Shown here: positions 45,217 to 54,407 of the stretch, one piece after another
Layout of the letters: every line of letters starts with the position of its first letter
Numbering within the stretch: the first letter of the stretch is position 1
Assembly: GCF_021728415.1 (NCBI RefSeq)
Contig: NZ_JAKKDV010000004.1
Span: forward strand, 1 to 64,000
Reading direction: 5' to 3'
DNA: 64,000 bases
From: Flaviramulus multivorans
GTDB taxonomy: Bacteria; Bacteroidota; Bacteroidia; Flavobacteriales; Flavobacteriaceae
Translations under genes and position numbers: made by a program
The notes under the pieces: model-generated
Told to the model about the DNA's origin: nothing
Seen by the model: the letters and a program-made list of their open reading frames with translations, nothing else
Database searches by the model: none

Positions 45217-46064
45217 TAACCCGCAACGTTAAAATTTAGCATTTGCTTAATTTTACTATAAACCTGTGGAAATTGTAGCTTGAAATCTCTTGGAGTTTCA
45301 ATAAAATTTTCAATAGCTACTGCCAAAAACTCGAATTGGTTAGTATAGGCATATTCCCTAAAATATTCCGAAGATGATATGTTACTTCGTAATGCCTCAT
45401 TCTTTGAAAGCATTATGGAAAATTCCTTAAAAGTATCACTAAAAATAATCGAACTCACGTCGCGCTCTTTGATACTATTTATATGTATGGCATGGGTAAA
45501 CTCATGAATACCTAAATTTAAATTATCTTTCCCATCAGCAAAGCCTTCCTTAAAATCTTCCCAAGACAACACTAATGCTCTTAATTTTGGATTAAATTCT
45601 CCCTTATGATAATTTTCATTTGTATTAGAATAAAATTTACTTGGGTAAACAACGATTCTAGAAATGATTCCGACGTAAAAATCTCGAAAACCGAATGTGA
45701 GCATTACTGCTGTGGCAGAAATTAAGACTTTAATTTCATCAGTAATTATAATCCCTTCCCTTCCAATAAAATCTTTATCCTTAATAAATAATACCAAACG
45801 GTGTTCGAAATATTTTTTCTCCTTCGCTGAAAGTTTCCTATAAAATGAAAACTGATTTTCTAAAATAGACTTTTGATTGTTTTTTAATTTTTTTAAACGT
45901 AAGTAGAAGTGATTATATAATGGTTTTTTATGACGTAAAACATAACCCATTTCTATCAGTTTAAATCCATAATGAAGGATAATAATAGTCATGACAACCA
46001 GAAACCCTGCAAGGATTAATTGGCTTGCTAAATTAAATTCTTTAAATAATAAAGTTACCAGCAT
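45213..46064 (-). CDS. M90/MtfA-like zinc metallopeptidase
   Basis: 283 residues. One N-terminal transmembrane segment (about 14-34), then a cytosolic domain with the zinc motif HEFTH in NLGIHEFTHAIH. This is the MtfA family, whose E. coli member cleaves or binds the Mlc glucose repressor. A membrane anchor is unlike E. coli MtfA. The substrate here is unknown. Confidence 0.8.
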   Translation of the reverse strand: MLVTLLFKEFNLASQLILAGFLVVMTIIILHYGFKLIEMGYVLRHKKPLYNHFYLRLKKLKNNQKSILENQFSFYRKLSAKEKKYFEHRLVLFIKDKDFIGREGIIITDEIKVLISATAVMLTFGFRDFYVGIISRIVVYPSKFYSNTNENYHKGEFNPKLRALVLSWEDFKEGFADGKDNLNLGIHEFTHAIHINSIKERDVSSIIFSDTFKEFSIMLSKNEALRSNISSSEYFREYAYTNQFEFLAVAIENFIETPRDFKLQFPQVYSKIKQMLNFNVAGY

Positions 46065-46110
46065 TGTAAATATAACGTGTTTTTAAAATTTAAATTATTG
46101 TAATTTTAAA

Positions 46111-46158
46111 ACAAAAAACTCAAACTTATGCCAAAAACCATGGTTTAAGTTTGAGTTT
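46111..46158 (-). terminator. terminator after the porin, minus strand
   Basis: A perfect 13-bp stem (46116-46128 with 46146-46158) enclosing an inner AACCATGGTT palindrome (46136-46145); on the minus strand a T-rich tract follows. It ends the nitrate-island transcript. Confidence 0.85.
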
Positions 46159-46196
46159 AAAATACTGGTTATTTTTTAACTATAATAAAATTTTAT

Positions 46197-47477
46197 TTAA
46201 TTGTTAGAGTTATTCAAAAACTTTGGTTTAATAACTAACATAGCCCAAGCCCAATTTTGACCACTGGCTGCAGCACTTTCAGCAATTCCTTTTAACTCGT
46301 ACATACCATCGCTAGCAAACATTTGAGAATATCCAGCAACCAAAGCATATCCTTTAAATTGCTTTTTGAATACAAGATCGATTTCAGTTCCTAACGATTT
46401 TTCCCCGCTTGCAAGTTCTTGCTCTCCACTAAAATTTAGTGCTTTTACCATTAAGCTAGAAGTTTCGCTTAATTTAAAGTTGGCGCTAACATGAATATCT
46501 ACTAAGCCAATAGAGTTTGCATGATTACCTACATAGAAATAATCCATAAATCCGTTAAACTTATGATTGGTTCCATATAATGGGAAGAATGCACCTGTTT
46601 CACCGGTATCAGCATCGTTACCACTAATTATTTCAACTCCGGCGCCTAATCCAACCTTAGGAGATGCTTTATAGGTTAATTCAAGACCTAATAAATGTGC
46701 CCCTTTTACATCTACTTCACCTTGTCTTTTACCGGTTTGGATAAATGCATTAAGTGCAGCACCAAAACTTCCTTTTTTATAATTTAAATGCGTTCCTAAA
46801 GTTTGTAAATTACTTACACCATCAGGGTCGCTATTCGTATCAAACTCTTGAAAACCATTGTTCATGAGTAATAAACTTCCTGAAAAGTTTTTCCAAGACT
46901 GTTTTAAATATGCATATTGCATGGTTTTATAAGTAAAGAACCCTGTTGTATTGTAGGCAGTCCCTTCATTAATAAAGCCAGTTGGGTTAGAATAATCCTG
47001 ACTAAATGCAAGAGCAACATCTAACATAAATTTATTTTTTTGATATTTAATTAATGCAGCATCATGATTACGCCCTTGTTGTGCCCAATCTAAACCACCT
47101 AAAATACGCTGATCATCATAAGAAAGTATTTGTCGTCCTAATTTAGTAGACCAACCAGAACCAAAATTAATTTCTGCCCATGCTTGAAAAATAGCAAAAG
47201 AGTTGTTTTGGTCGTAAGGTAAAATTTGTCTGTTTTCACCCCAAACCAATACATCTTGCATACTTAAATAAAATTCGTAAGCTTCTGTTTTGTAGCCCGC
47301 ATTTAAACGTGCTCTTGTAGAAATACCAAATCCTGCATCGGCATCGTCTGCAATTAAACTTCCAAATCCGTTTCTATATTCTGTTCGTGGTCTAAATTCA
47401 CCATCTAAAGTAAACTGTGCTTGTGCAAATTGAACTATCAATACCATCAAGCCTATTAATACATATTGTTTTTTCAT
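46197..47477 (-). CDS. alginate-export-type outer-membrane porin
   Basis: 426 residues with a signal peptide (ending AQAQ). The barrel matches the alginate-export porin family (LDGEFRPRTEYRNGFG at the start, then LGRQILSYDDQRILGGLDWAQQ, spaced). It is the last gene of the nitrate island and lies 126 bp after the nrt ATPase, so it may let nitrate or nitrite through the outer membrane. That role is inferred from context alone. C-terminus FLNNSNN. Confidence 0.8.
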   Translation of the reverse strand: MKKQYVLIGLMVLIVQFAQAQFTLDGEFRPRTEYRNGFGSLIADDADAGFGISTRARLNAGYKTEAYEFYLSMQDVLVWGENRQILPYDQNNSFAIFQAWAEINFGSGWSTKLGRQILSYDDQRILGGLDWAQQGRNHDAALIKYQKNKFMLDVALAFSQDYSNPTGFINEGTAYNTTGFFTYKTMQYAYLKQSWKNFSGSLLLMNNGFQEFDTNSDPDGVSNLQTLGTHLNYKKGSFGAALNAFIQTGKRQGEVDVKGAHLLGLELTYKASPKVGLGAGVEIISGNDADTGETGAFFPLYGTNHKFNGFMDYFYVGNHANSIGLVDIHVSANFKLSETSSLMVKALNFSGEQELASGEKSLGTEIDLVFKKQFKGYALVAGYSQMFASDGMYELKGIAESAAASGQNWAWAMLVIKPKFLNNSNN

Positions 47478-47603
47478 TGTTACTTGTTTTTAAATTTGAG
47501 TTATTATTAATTCTTTATTTTTTAAATTTTGATTGTAGCTATCCTATGATTATAAAAAATCGACTCTTTCATAACCTCATTTATGCCTTTATTTTTATGC
47601 TAA

Positions 47604-48434
47604 TTAATGCTCTAAGAAGTCAATTAAATGTTTTCTGTATTTGTAATAATCGTCGTGCTCTAGTACAGATTTACGAGTTCTTGGTCTTTCAAAATCTATA
47701 TTTAAAACATCACCAATTTTGGCTTTTGGTCCGCTAGTCATCATCACAACGCGATCTGCTAAAAATATGGCCTCGTCAACGTCGTGTGTAATCATTACAG
47801 CTGTAATTTTTTCTTTGTTCCAGATTTCGATAAGTATATCTTGAAGTTCCCCACGAGTAAGAGAATCTAGCATTCCGAAGGGTTCATCTAACAATAAAAC
47901 TTTAGGTTTAATTGCAAATGCTCTTGCTATACCAACACGTTGCTGCATCCCTTGCGATAAATCTGAAGCGCGTTTATTAAAAGAATCTTCTAAACCTACT
48001 TTCTGCAAATAGTATTTTGCGATATCGTTTCGTTGTTTTTTGGTAGCATCAGGAAACACTTGGTTAACACCTAAAAGCACATTTTGTAGCGCTGTCATCC
48101 AAGGCATTAAACTAGGCGCCTGAAAAATAACACCTCTATCAGGTCCAGGACCTTTTATATGTTTACTTAAAACCGATATATTTCCTCCTGAAATTGGGTT
48201 TAATCCAGCTATCATTGAAAGCATCGTGGTTTTACCGCAACCTGAATGCCCAATAATAGTTACAAATTCTTCTTTTTTAATTTGAAGATTTAAATCTTCG
48301 AGAACCACGTAATCCCCTTTTGGCGTTGGATAAACTTTTTTTAAGTTTTTTAAATCTAGCATCACTTCAGACGATGGAAACAATCCATTTTCAGTAAGTG
48401 TTACATTTGCTTTATCTTTTATAATAGTTGCCAT
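47604..48434 (-). CDS. nrtD: nitrate/nitrite ABC importer, second ATPase
   Basis: 276 residues. Walker A GHSGCGKTTMLSM, signature LSQGMQQRVGIARAF, Walker B VLLLDEPFGMLD and an H-loop (MITHDVDEA). It belongs to the NrtC/NrtD-type ATPases of nitrate, sulfonate and taurine importers and energises uptake through the membrane permease. Here it is a stand-alone ATPase, not fused to a solute-binding domain as in cyanobacterial NrtC. The gap to the preceding ATPase gene is 9 bp. Confidence 0.88.
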   Translation of the reverse strand: MATIIKDKANVTLTENGLFPSSEVMLDLKNLKKVYPTPKGDYVVLEDLNLQIKKEEFVTIIGHSGCGKTTMLSMIAGLNPISGGNISVLSKHIKGPGPDRGVIFQAPSLMPWMTALQNVLLGVNQVFPDATKKQRNDIAKYYLQKVGLEDSFNKRASDLSQGMQQRVGIARAFAIKPKVLLLDEPFGMLDSLTRGELQDILIEIWNKEKITAVMITHDVDEAIFLADRVVMMTSGPKAKIGDVLNIDFERPRTRKSVLEHDDYYKYRKHLIDFLEH

Positions 48435-48443
48435 TTGCTTCGA

Positions 48444-49292
48444 TTATTTAAATTGATTAACAAAATCTTTCGGACTTAAATCTGGAAGTATAAACTCTTC
48501 CGAAGCTTCCAATTTTCGTTCATTACCTATGTCCATTAAATATTCAATAATGGCATTTCTAGTTTTCTTAAAATTGGCATTATCGTTCATTTCGGTTTTA
48601 TCACGAGGCCTTTCAATATCAATCTTAAACTCAGGTCCTAAAGTTGCATTTGGACCGGGTCTTAGGGGAATAATACGATCTGCCATATAAATACCTTCAT
48701 CAACATCATTGGTAATCAATAACGCAGTACGCTTTTCTTTCCCCCAAATATTAAGTATTTCATCTTGCAGATTCCCTCGAGTTAAAGCATCTAAGGCTCC
48801 AAGAGGTTCGTCCATAATAATCATTTCAGGTTTCATGGCTAAAGCCCTAGCTACAGCAACTCGCTGTCGCATTCCTCCTGAAAGTTCTTTAGGTCTTTTA
48901 TTTATAGCAGGTGTTAAACTTACCATTTCAACATATTCGGCAACAATTGCGTTTAACTCGTTTTTACTTTTTTTAGGGAACGCCTCTTTAACTGCCATAA
49001 ACACATTTTGTCCAACAGTTAACCACGGCAAAAGCGAGTAATTTTGAAAAATAACACCACGCTCATGGCTCGTGCCTTGTACTGGTTCACCTTTAAATAA
49101 AACCTCGCCACTTGTAGGCTCTAACAAACCGTTAATTAAATTTACCAAGGTTGTTTTTCCGCTTCCTGTAAAACCAACAATCGCTACAAATTCACCTTCG
49201 TAAATCGATAAATTTATATTCGAAAGTACCTCGGTTGCGTGCTCGTCTTGTCCGTAAGTTTTATAAATATTATTTAATTCTAAGTATGCCAT
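48444..49292 (-). CDS. nrtC: nitrate/nitrite ABC importer, first ATPase
   Basis: 282 residues. Walker A GFTGSGKTTLVNL, signature LSGGMRQRVAVARAL, Walker B IIMDEPLGALDALT. The usual H-loop His is Asn (LLITNDVDEG), as seen in many NrtC-type partners. It forms a heterodimer with the second ATPase. A dispersed repeat separates it from the permease gene (121 bp). Confidence 0.88.
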   Translation of the reverse strand: MAYLELNNIYKTYGQDEHATEVLSNINLSIYEGEFVAIVGFTGSGKTTLVNLINGLLEPTSGEVLFKGEPVQGTSHERGVIFQNYSLLPWLTVGQNVFMAVKEAFPKKSKNELNAIVAEYVEMVSLTPAINKRPKELSGGMRQRVAVARALAMKPEMIIMDEPLGALDALTRGNLQDEILNIWGKEKRTALLITNDVDEGIYMADRIIPLRPGPNATLGPEFKIDIERPRDKTEMNDNANFKKTRNAIIEYLMDIGNERKLEASEEFILPDLSPKDFVNQFK

Positions 49293-49309
49293 TTTTCTAA
49301 TTTTTATAT

Positions 49310-49398
49310 GGGCGTTACCCCAAGGGTCGGGATTTATGCAACAAGTCCTCGCACTTCCTTCGTCAGGCTGTGGGCTTTTCTCTGCAATCCCTAACGCG
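49310..49398 (+). repeat. dispersed flavobacterial intergenic repeat, copy B
   Basis: GGGCGTTACCC at one end and CCCTAACGCG at the other (the ends share inverted GCGTTA/TAACGC); core includes GTCAGGCT. It is the second copy of the element at 31691-31800. It sits inside the nrt operon between permease and ATPase genes, yet leaves both genes whole. Confidence 0.75.
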
Positions 49399-49413
49399 TA
49401 TTTGTAACTCTAT

Positions 49414-50520
49414 TTAAATTGCATCCGTTTTATCAAAACTTACCCAGTTTTGTATGGTTAACATCAATCGGTCTAATAAAAACCCAATAATTCCAATAAC
49501 AAACATGGCAACAATAATTTTCGCATTAGAGTCATTTGCACCATTTTGGAATTCCTCCCAAACAAAGAGTCCTAATCCAGGACTTTGTGCCAATAATTCA
49601 ATGGCAATTAAAACCATCCACGCTACAGATAATGTAATTTTTAAACCTGTAAAAATTAATGGTAAAGACGATGGTAATACCACTTTAAATATCTTCTGAA
49701 ATGGTCCTAACTTTAATACTTTGGCAACGTTTATATAATCCTTATCTACAGATGATACTCCCATCGCAGTGTTCACTAATGTGGCCCACATAGAACATAA
49801 ACCAACACTAATAAACGAAATGGTAAACGAGCTATCTTCATTAGAGTCGATTAATAATGTTTTTACAATCATAAAAACTAACAGATACCAAACTACAGGC
49901 GAAACGGGTTTAAAAATTTGAATAAACCAATTAAATGAACTTTTCAACGTTGGACTTAACCCTATAAATATTCCCAAAGGAACAGCAATAACTAATGCCA
50001 ATAGAAATCCGGCAAATACAGTTTTTAAACTTCTAAATATTTGATCAACAAACGATGGTCTTCCCGTATAAGTAATTGCATCTTTACCTTCAGCAATACG
50101 TTTTTCATTTAAAGCTGCCGTTTTTTCAATAAATGCAGCTTTATCCGCACTAATTATGTTGTGGTCTCTTAATAAAGATTTATAAGAATCCCAAACCTGC
50201 GCTGGCGATGGCAGCGTGTTAGGTTTACAACTTACATCTCCCGAAGCAATGCATTCACGCATAGCTTCGGCAGCTGCAGGACCTTGATCGTTTAGTGCTT
50301 TTTCAATTTTAAACTCTGCTTCTATGTTATATAAAGATTGAGACCCCATATGCCAGAGTCCAATAAATAAAAGTACGGAAGCAAGTGGTACGACTACTTT
50401 ACGTAAGAAGTTAATAAAATCTTCTTTTTCTAGCTTCCCAGTGAATAAGTCTTTTAAAGTACTTAAGAAACCTAATCCCATAAATTTGGTGACTTTTCCT
50501 AATGTTATGCTTTGCTTCAT
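49414..50520 (-). CDS. nrtB: nitrate/nitrite ABC importer, permease
   Basis: 368 residues. An N-terminal extension (about 1-150, one TM, polar periplasmic-like part) precedes the standard binding-protein-dependent permease domain (about 165-360) with the EAA loop (VDKDYINVAKVLKLGPFQKI). The length exceeds typical NrtB (about 275-300), because of the extension. It pairs with the solute-binding lipoprotein 25 bp upstream. Confidence 0.88.
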   Translation of the reverse strand: MKQSITLGKVTKFMGLGFLSTLKDLFTGKLEKEDFINFLRKVVVPLASVLLFIGLWHMGSQSLYNIEAEFKIEKALNDQGPAAAEAMRECIASGDVSCKPNTLPSPAQVWDSYKSLLRDHNIISADKAAFIEKTAALNEKRIAEGKDAITYTGRPSFVDQIFRSLKTVFAGFLLALVIAVPLGIFIGLSPTLKSSFNWFIQIFKPVSPVVWYLLVFMIVKTLLIDSNEDSSFTISFISVGLCSMWATLVNTAMGVSSVDKDYINVAKVLKLGPFQKIFKVVLPSSLPLIFTGLKITLSVAWMVLIAIELLAQSPGLGLFVWEEFQNGANDSNAKIIVAMFVIGIIGFLLDRLMLTIQNWVSFDKTDAI

Positions 50521-50544
50521 GACTTTAATTTTTAGTTAAGCGAA

Positions 50545-51933
50545 TTATTGAATTGCTTTGTCTTTGTTACCAATTTTAAAGCTGTTGATATAGCTAATAG
50601 GATCTTTAGCATCATAGGATGTTCCATCAATAAAATCGGTAGTTACTGGCTTGTATCCATCTGTTTGTGGGATATCTTCAGCTGGAATATTTCCTTCTTC
50701 TACCAATAATTTTGCAGCTTTAGTCCAGATATCTGGTCTGTATATATCCTTAATCGTTTCTGCATACCAATCAGCTGGTTTAGCCTCAGGAATTTGTCCC
50801 CATCTTCTCATTTGAGTTAAGAACCAAATACCATCAGAGTAGAACGGATAAGTTGCATTATACTTGTAGAATACGTTAAAGTCTGGCATTTCGCGTTTAT
50901 CACCTTTCTCAAATTCAAAAGTTCCAGTCATTGAGTTTGCTAAAACTGCTTCGTCAGCACCAACGTATTGAGACATAGATAATATCTTAACAGCCTCAGG
51001 TCTATTTTCTGGTTCATCTAGCCATTTTCCAGCTCTAATAAGTGCTTTGGTTACGGCAACCGCAGTATTTGGATAATCCTCAACAAACTTTTTTGTCATT
51101 ACAAATACTTTCTCAGGATTGTTTTTCCAAATGTCATAATTGGTAGTTACAGGTACACCTATACCTTTAAATACAGCTTGTTGGTTCCACGGCTCACCTA
51201 CGCAATATCCATAAATAGTACCTGCTTCAAGTGTTGCCGGCATTTGTGGTGGTGGTGTTACAGACAATAAAACTTCTGCATCAATTTGTCCTTGAACATT
51301 ATCTGCAGTATACATTCCAGGGTGAATACCCGCTGCTGCTAACCAATATCTAATTTCATAGTTATGAGTTGAAACTGGGAAAACCATACCCATTTTAAAG
51401 GCCTTACCAGAGTTTTTATATTCAGTGATAACTGGTTTTAGCGCTTCTGCTTTTATAGGATGAATGGGTTTTCCATCTGCTCCTTTAGGAACGTTAGGTT
51501 TCATTTTACTCCAAACATCATTAGATACTGTAATACCATTACCATTTAAGTCCATTGAAAAAGGTGTAACTAATTCTGCTTGTCTACCAAAACCAGCTCC
51601 CGCAGCAATTGGCTGACCAGCTAACATGTGCGATCCATCTAATTGACCATCTATGACACGATCTAATACATTTTTCCAGTTAGATTGAGCTTCAACCGAA
51701 ACGAATAATCCTTCATCTTCAAAAAATCCCTTCTCCTTAGCAATTGCTAAAGGAGCCATATCAGTTAACTTTATAAAACCAAAAGTTAATTGTGGTTTTT
51801 CTATTTCTAATGCTTTGGTTTTTGTAGTTGCGATTGCAACATCTTCAGTAGATTTCCTTTTTTCATTTCCACATGCGAAAAGCATTATGGAAAGGGAAAC
51901 TAATAATGAAGCTTTTGTAATTAATGATTTCAT
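50545..51933 (-). CDS. nrtA: nitrate/nitrite-binding lipoprotein
   Basis: 462 residues with lipobox IMLFAC (Cys21). NrtA/CmpA-type periplasmic binding protein: [28 protein letters not shown], and [12 protein letters not shown]. Delivers nitrate or nitrite to the permease. As a lipoprotein it is anchored rather than free. A -7 box lies 48 nt upstream, with no -33 TTG, which fits a promoter that needs an activator. Bicarbonate (CmpA-like) is an alternative ligand, less likely beside nitrate genes. Confidence 0.88.
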   Translation of the reverse strand: MKSLITKASLLVSLSIMLFACGNEKRKSTEDVAIATTKTKALEIEKPQLTFGFIKLTDMAPLAIAKEKGFFEDEGLFVSVEAQSNWKNVLDRVIDGQLDGSHMLAGQPIAAGAGFGRQAELVTPFSMDLNGNGITVSNDVWSKMKPNVPKGADGKPIHPIKAEALKPVITEYKNSGKAFKMGMVFPVSTHNYEIRYWLAAAGIHPGMYTADNVQGQIDAEVLLSVTPPPQMPATLEAGTIYGYCVGEPWNQQAVFKGIGVPVTTNYDIWKNNPEKVFVMTKKFVEDYPNTAVAVTKALIRAGKWLDEPENRPEAVKILSMSQYVGADEAVLANSMTGTFEFEKGDKREMPDFNVFYKYNATYPFYSDGIWFLTQMRRWGQIPEAKPADWYAETIKDIYRPDIWTKAAKLLVEEGNIPAEDIPQTDGYKPVTTDFIDGTSYDAKDPISYINSFKIGNKDKAIQ

Positions 51934-51980
51934 ATTTTCTAGTTTAAAATTAACACTAAGTATAAATACTTATTTTTTGA

Positions 51981-51988
51981 CAAATATA
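51981..51988 (-). promoter_or_regulatory. -7 box of the nrtABCD operon
   Basis: On the minus strand TATATTTG, 47 nt before the nrtA ATG. No TTG at the -33 position, so activation by a regulator is likely. Confidence 0.65.
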
Positions 51989-52051
51989 TAAGTAGTATTA
52001 ATTCCGTTGTATGACATTAACCATATAACAACCTCTTTTTAAAACATAAAA

Positions 52052-52073
52052 AAACCTGTTAAAAAACAGGTTT
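52052..52073 (-). terminator. terminator of the nitrate-reductase operon
   Basis: AAACCTGTT, loop TTTT, AACAGGTTT on the minus strand, then a T-rich tract. It lies between fnr and nrtA. Confidence 0.8.
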
Positions 52074-52094
52074 AATCCGTAACTAATTGAATTT

Positions 52095-52114
52095 GTGTAA
52101 AATGACTTTTACAC
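52095..52114. repeat. 8-bp inverted repeat between fnr and nrtA
   Basis: GTGTAAAA-TGAC-TTTTACAC, a perfect stem with 4-nt loop, between the TACGTA palindrome and the terminator. Confidence 0.65.
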
Positions 52115-52129
52115 TTGACTAAAGAAAAA

Positions 52130-52147
52130 ATACGTAAGCTTACGTAT
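52130..52147. promoter_or_regulatory. NarL-like operator, TACGTA palindrome
   Basis: ATACGTAAGCTTACGTAT is an 18-bp perfect palindrome. Read as TACGTAA-GC-TTACGTA it has the 7-2-7 geometry of NarL sites. The same paired TACGTA occurs upstream of narK and of the response-regulator gene. It is about 200 bp upstream of nrtA and directly downstream of fnr. Confidence 0.6.
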
Positions 52148-52188
52148 GCCTCTCTATATTTTATAAATTTATTTGAATTATTATGAAA

Positions 52189-52956
52189 TTAACTATCTAA
52201 GAAATAGTTATGCTCGTTAATTTCTTTTTTAAGTAGATCCAAATTAGAAATACCAATTTTTCGTCCTTGAGAAGTGATTAACTTTTCTTTTTTTAATGCA
52301 GAAAAGATTCGAATAACTTGTTCCTCAGTAGTACCAGCATAATCAGCATATTCTTTTCTACTAAGTGGTAAATTTAAAAAGCCTCTTAAGTCGCCAAATT
52401 TTCTATGAATATATAATAAGGTATCAATGACACGTTCTCTAACCGTCATTTGAGAAATCGATTTCACCTTGCTTTCACTTCGATTTAATTCGTTAGCATA
52501 AAACAGCATCATATCATAGGCTAACTTCGGGGTTTCAAGTAGAGCTGCTTGCAAATTTTCTTTCGAGAAATAGCATAAAACTGAATCTTGCAAAGCAATT
52601 GCTCCTATAGAATAATACTCTTCTGTTCCAAAACCTCGATGCCCAATAATCTCACCCTCTTTTGCAAATCTTACAATTTGTTCTCGACCGTTGATTCCAG
52701 TTCTAAATACTTTTACTGTACCTTTTAAAATAAAAAACAATCCGTTAACGGGAGCACCTTCCATTATAAATTGTTGCCCTTTTTTGCATTTCAGATTGTT
52801 CTTTTGCTTAGTAAGATATGAACTAGAAATTGTAGTTAAGTTTTTCTTAATCAAACAATTTGTATTAACACAACTATCACAAGATAAAGCATTCAAAAAA
52901 GTCTTGCTTGGACCTTTTTTAATTATGCCTTTATTCAGATTTTGCGTTAATGCCAT
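52189..52956 (-). CDS. fnr: FNR-type regulator with candidate iron-sulfur cysteines
   Basis: 255 residues. N-terminal Cys26, Cys29, Cys34 and a Cys128 whose position (DSVLCYFSKE) matches the fourth FNR cluster ligand suggest an oxygen-sensing [4Fe-4S] protein. The cAMP-binding-like domain follows, then an HTH (SRKEYADYAGTTEEQVIRIF). In the recognition helix the Glu and Arg of FNR are kept but its Ser is Ile, so the target may differ. Last gene of the nitrate-reductase operon, 17 bp after the rubredoxin-protein gene. Confidence 0.85.
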   Translation of the reverse strand: MALTQNLNKGIIKKGPSKTFLNALSCDSCVNTNCLIKKNLTTISSSYLTKQKNNLKCKKGQQFIMEGAPVNGLFFILKGTVKVFRTGINGREQIVRFAKEGEIIGHRGFGTEEYYSIGAIALQDSVLCYFSKENLQAALLETPKLAYDMMLFYANELNRSESKVKSISQMTVRERVIDTLLYIHRKFGDLRGFLNLPLSRKEYADYAGTTEEQVIRIFSALKKEKLITSQGRKIGISNLDLLKKEINEHNYFLDS

Positions 52957-52973
52957 TTTAAAATTGAGATTAC

Positions 52974-54407
52974 TTATTGTGTTCTTATTAAAAATTTCAC
53001 CTCAAAACTACTTTTTGGAGCTTCACAAAGCGAACATTTATAGGTTTCGGGAAGATTTTCAAAAGACGTATTTGCTTCTATATTTTGGGTAATATCTCCA
53101 TAAATCTCATCGTAAATAGTTAAACAGTCTTTACATTGATAAACTTTATCTTCAACTACTTCCTTTTTTTCATCTTCATTGATAGCTTCCTCACGCTCTG
53201 TACCTAATTGTTCAAAATATAATTGACTAAGTTCCATTAACAATCCTGGCAACTCTACCTTATCAACATCTTGTACATGTAAGATATATTCCCTCGTATT
53301 CGGATCGAAATTTTTAGCGTAAAGTAAATTGTAAGTATCTCGAACAATAAAATCTCCCAATATTTCAGGCTGCTTGTTTTTTTCAACCACAACTGATGTA
53401 AAATAATACGCGTTACTTGAAAAATTGGTAACACCGAAGGTTAAACCGTAAGTACTTATATCGTTCTGATCAAAATTAGTAACTAAATACTTTTTTAAGC
53501 TTAATGCCTCGATATCATTTACAGGTAAGTGCCAATTCAATTCGAGCATGGAGTGCCTAACATTAATTCCAAATTTACCTAAAAACTTTTCCCATTGAAG
53601 TTTAGCCTGCACAGGAATCCCCTTAACTATGAATGATTTCCAAGGCGTTATAGAAATTTTTCCAATTTTGTTTTCCGCACACAAATCACACATGGCTTTT
53701 AAAAACGCTAAATCATATCGGTTGTTTCTCCAATATAAACCTAACCAATATTTATCTCCAATCCTGTTCATTCCTTCGTAATATGGAAACGGGTAAAAAG
53801 GCACCTCTAAAGGCTTATCAACTGTTCTGTTATTTGAATCTACTGCATCACTTACTAACTCAAAAATGGTTTCGATAGTTTCTGGCTCTTCTTTCAAAAT
53901 ATTTTCAATAGCCAATTCTACTTTATCTAAATCCCAGCTATAAATAAGTGCTGGATACATGACCGTTTTTTTCCATTCTGGCAATCGAATATACAAATAC
54001 CAATAATCTTCATGCTCGGAAGCAATAAAGTTAATATGACCTGTAAATAATGGCACTAAACGCTGTTTAGGATCAGTAATATTTACTCGCAATTTAAGAT
54101 TATGTTTAAACTGTTCTGCTATATATAAATACCTATCACCTGTAAGCCATGAAGTGCTTGGGAAAATATCGGCAGACACATATGAAGTTACCATATTTTC
54201 AATACGAACTTCGCTTGGAATCACAACTTGAAGTTTATCAAAGGCCTTTAGTTTTTCTTTGTTAACTGGATTGGGAAATATAATATCCTGCCTTGAGCCG
54301 AACGAAATAGCATCTAAACCCAAACTCTCTGCGACCTCACAAATATATTTTAGTTCTCCTGGTGAAAGCACACCTCCATTAATGATTAATCTATATAACT
54401 CTTTCAT
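52974..54407 (-). CDS. nitrite/sulfite-reductase half-domain protein with C-terminal rubredoxin
   Basis: 477 residues. Residues about 1-150 carry a nitrite/sulfite-reductase ferredoxin-like half domain (GGVLSPGELKYICEVAESLG, DAISFGSRQDIIFP). The middle part has no siroheme [4Fe-4S] cysteine quartet. The last 55 residues are a rubredoxin (YQCKDCLTIYDE, then YKCSLCEAPKSSF; four Cys in two CxxC). It probably passes electrons to the neighbouring nitrate reductase. Its start overlaps the reductase stop by 4 bp. It is not a complete nitrite reductase. Confidence 0.75.
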   Translation of the reverse strand: MKELYRLIINGGVLSPGELKYICEVAESLGLDAISFGSRQDIIFPNPVNKEKLKAFDKLQVVIPSEVRIENMVTSYVSADIFPSTSWLTGDRYLYIAEQFKHNLKLRVNITDPKQRLVPLFTGHINFIASEHEDYWYLYIRLPEWKKTVMYPALIYSWDLDKVELAIENILKEEPETIETIFELVSDAVDSNNRTVDKPLEVPFYPFPYYEGMNRIGDKYWLGLYWRNNRYDLAFLKAMCDLCAENKIGKISITPWKSFIVKGIPVQAKLQWEKFLGKFGINVRHSMLELNWHLPVNDIEALSLKKYLVTNFDQNDISTYGLTFGVTNFSSNAYYFTSVVVEKNKQPEILGDFIVRDTYNLLYAKNFDPNTREYILHVQDVDKVELPGLLMELSQLYFEQLGTEREEAINEDEKKEVVEDKVYQCKDCLTIYDEIYGDITQNIEANTSFENLPETYKCSLCEAPKSSFEVKFLIRTQ

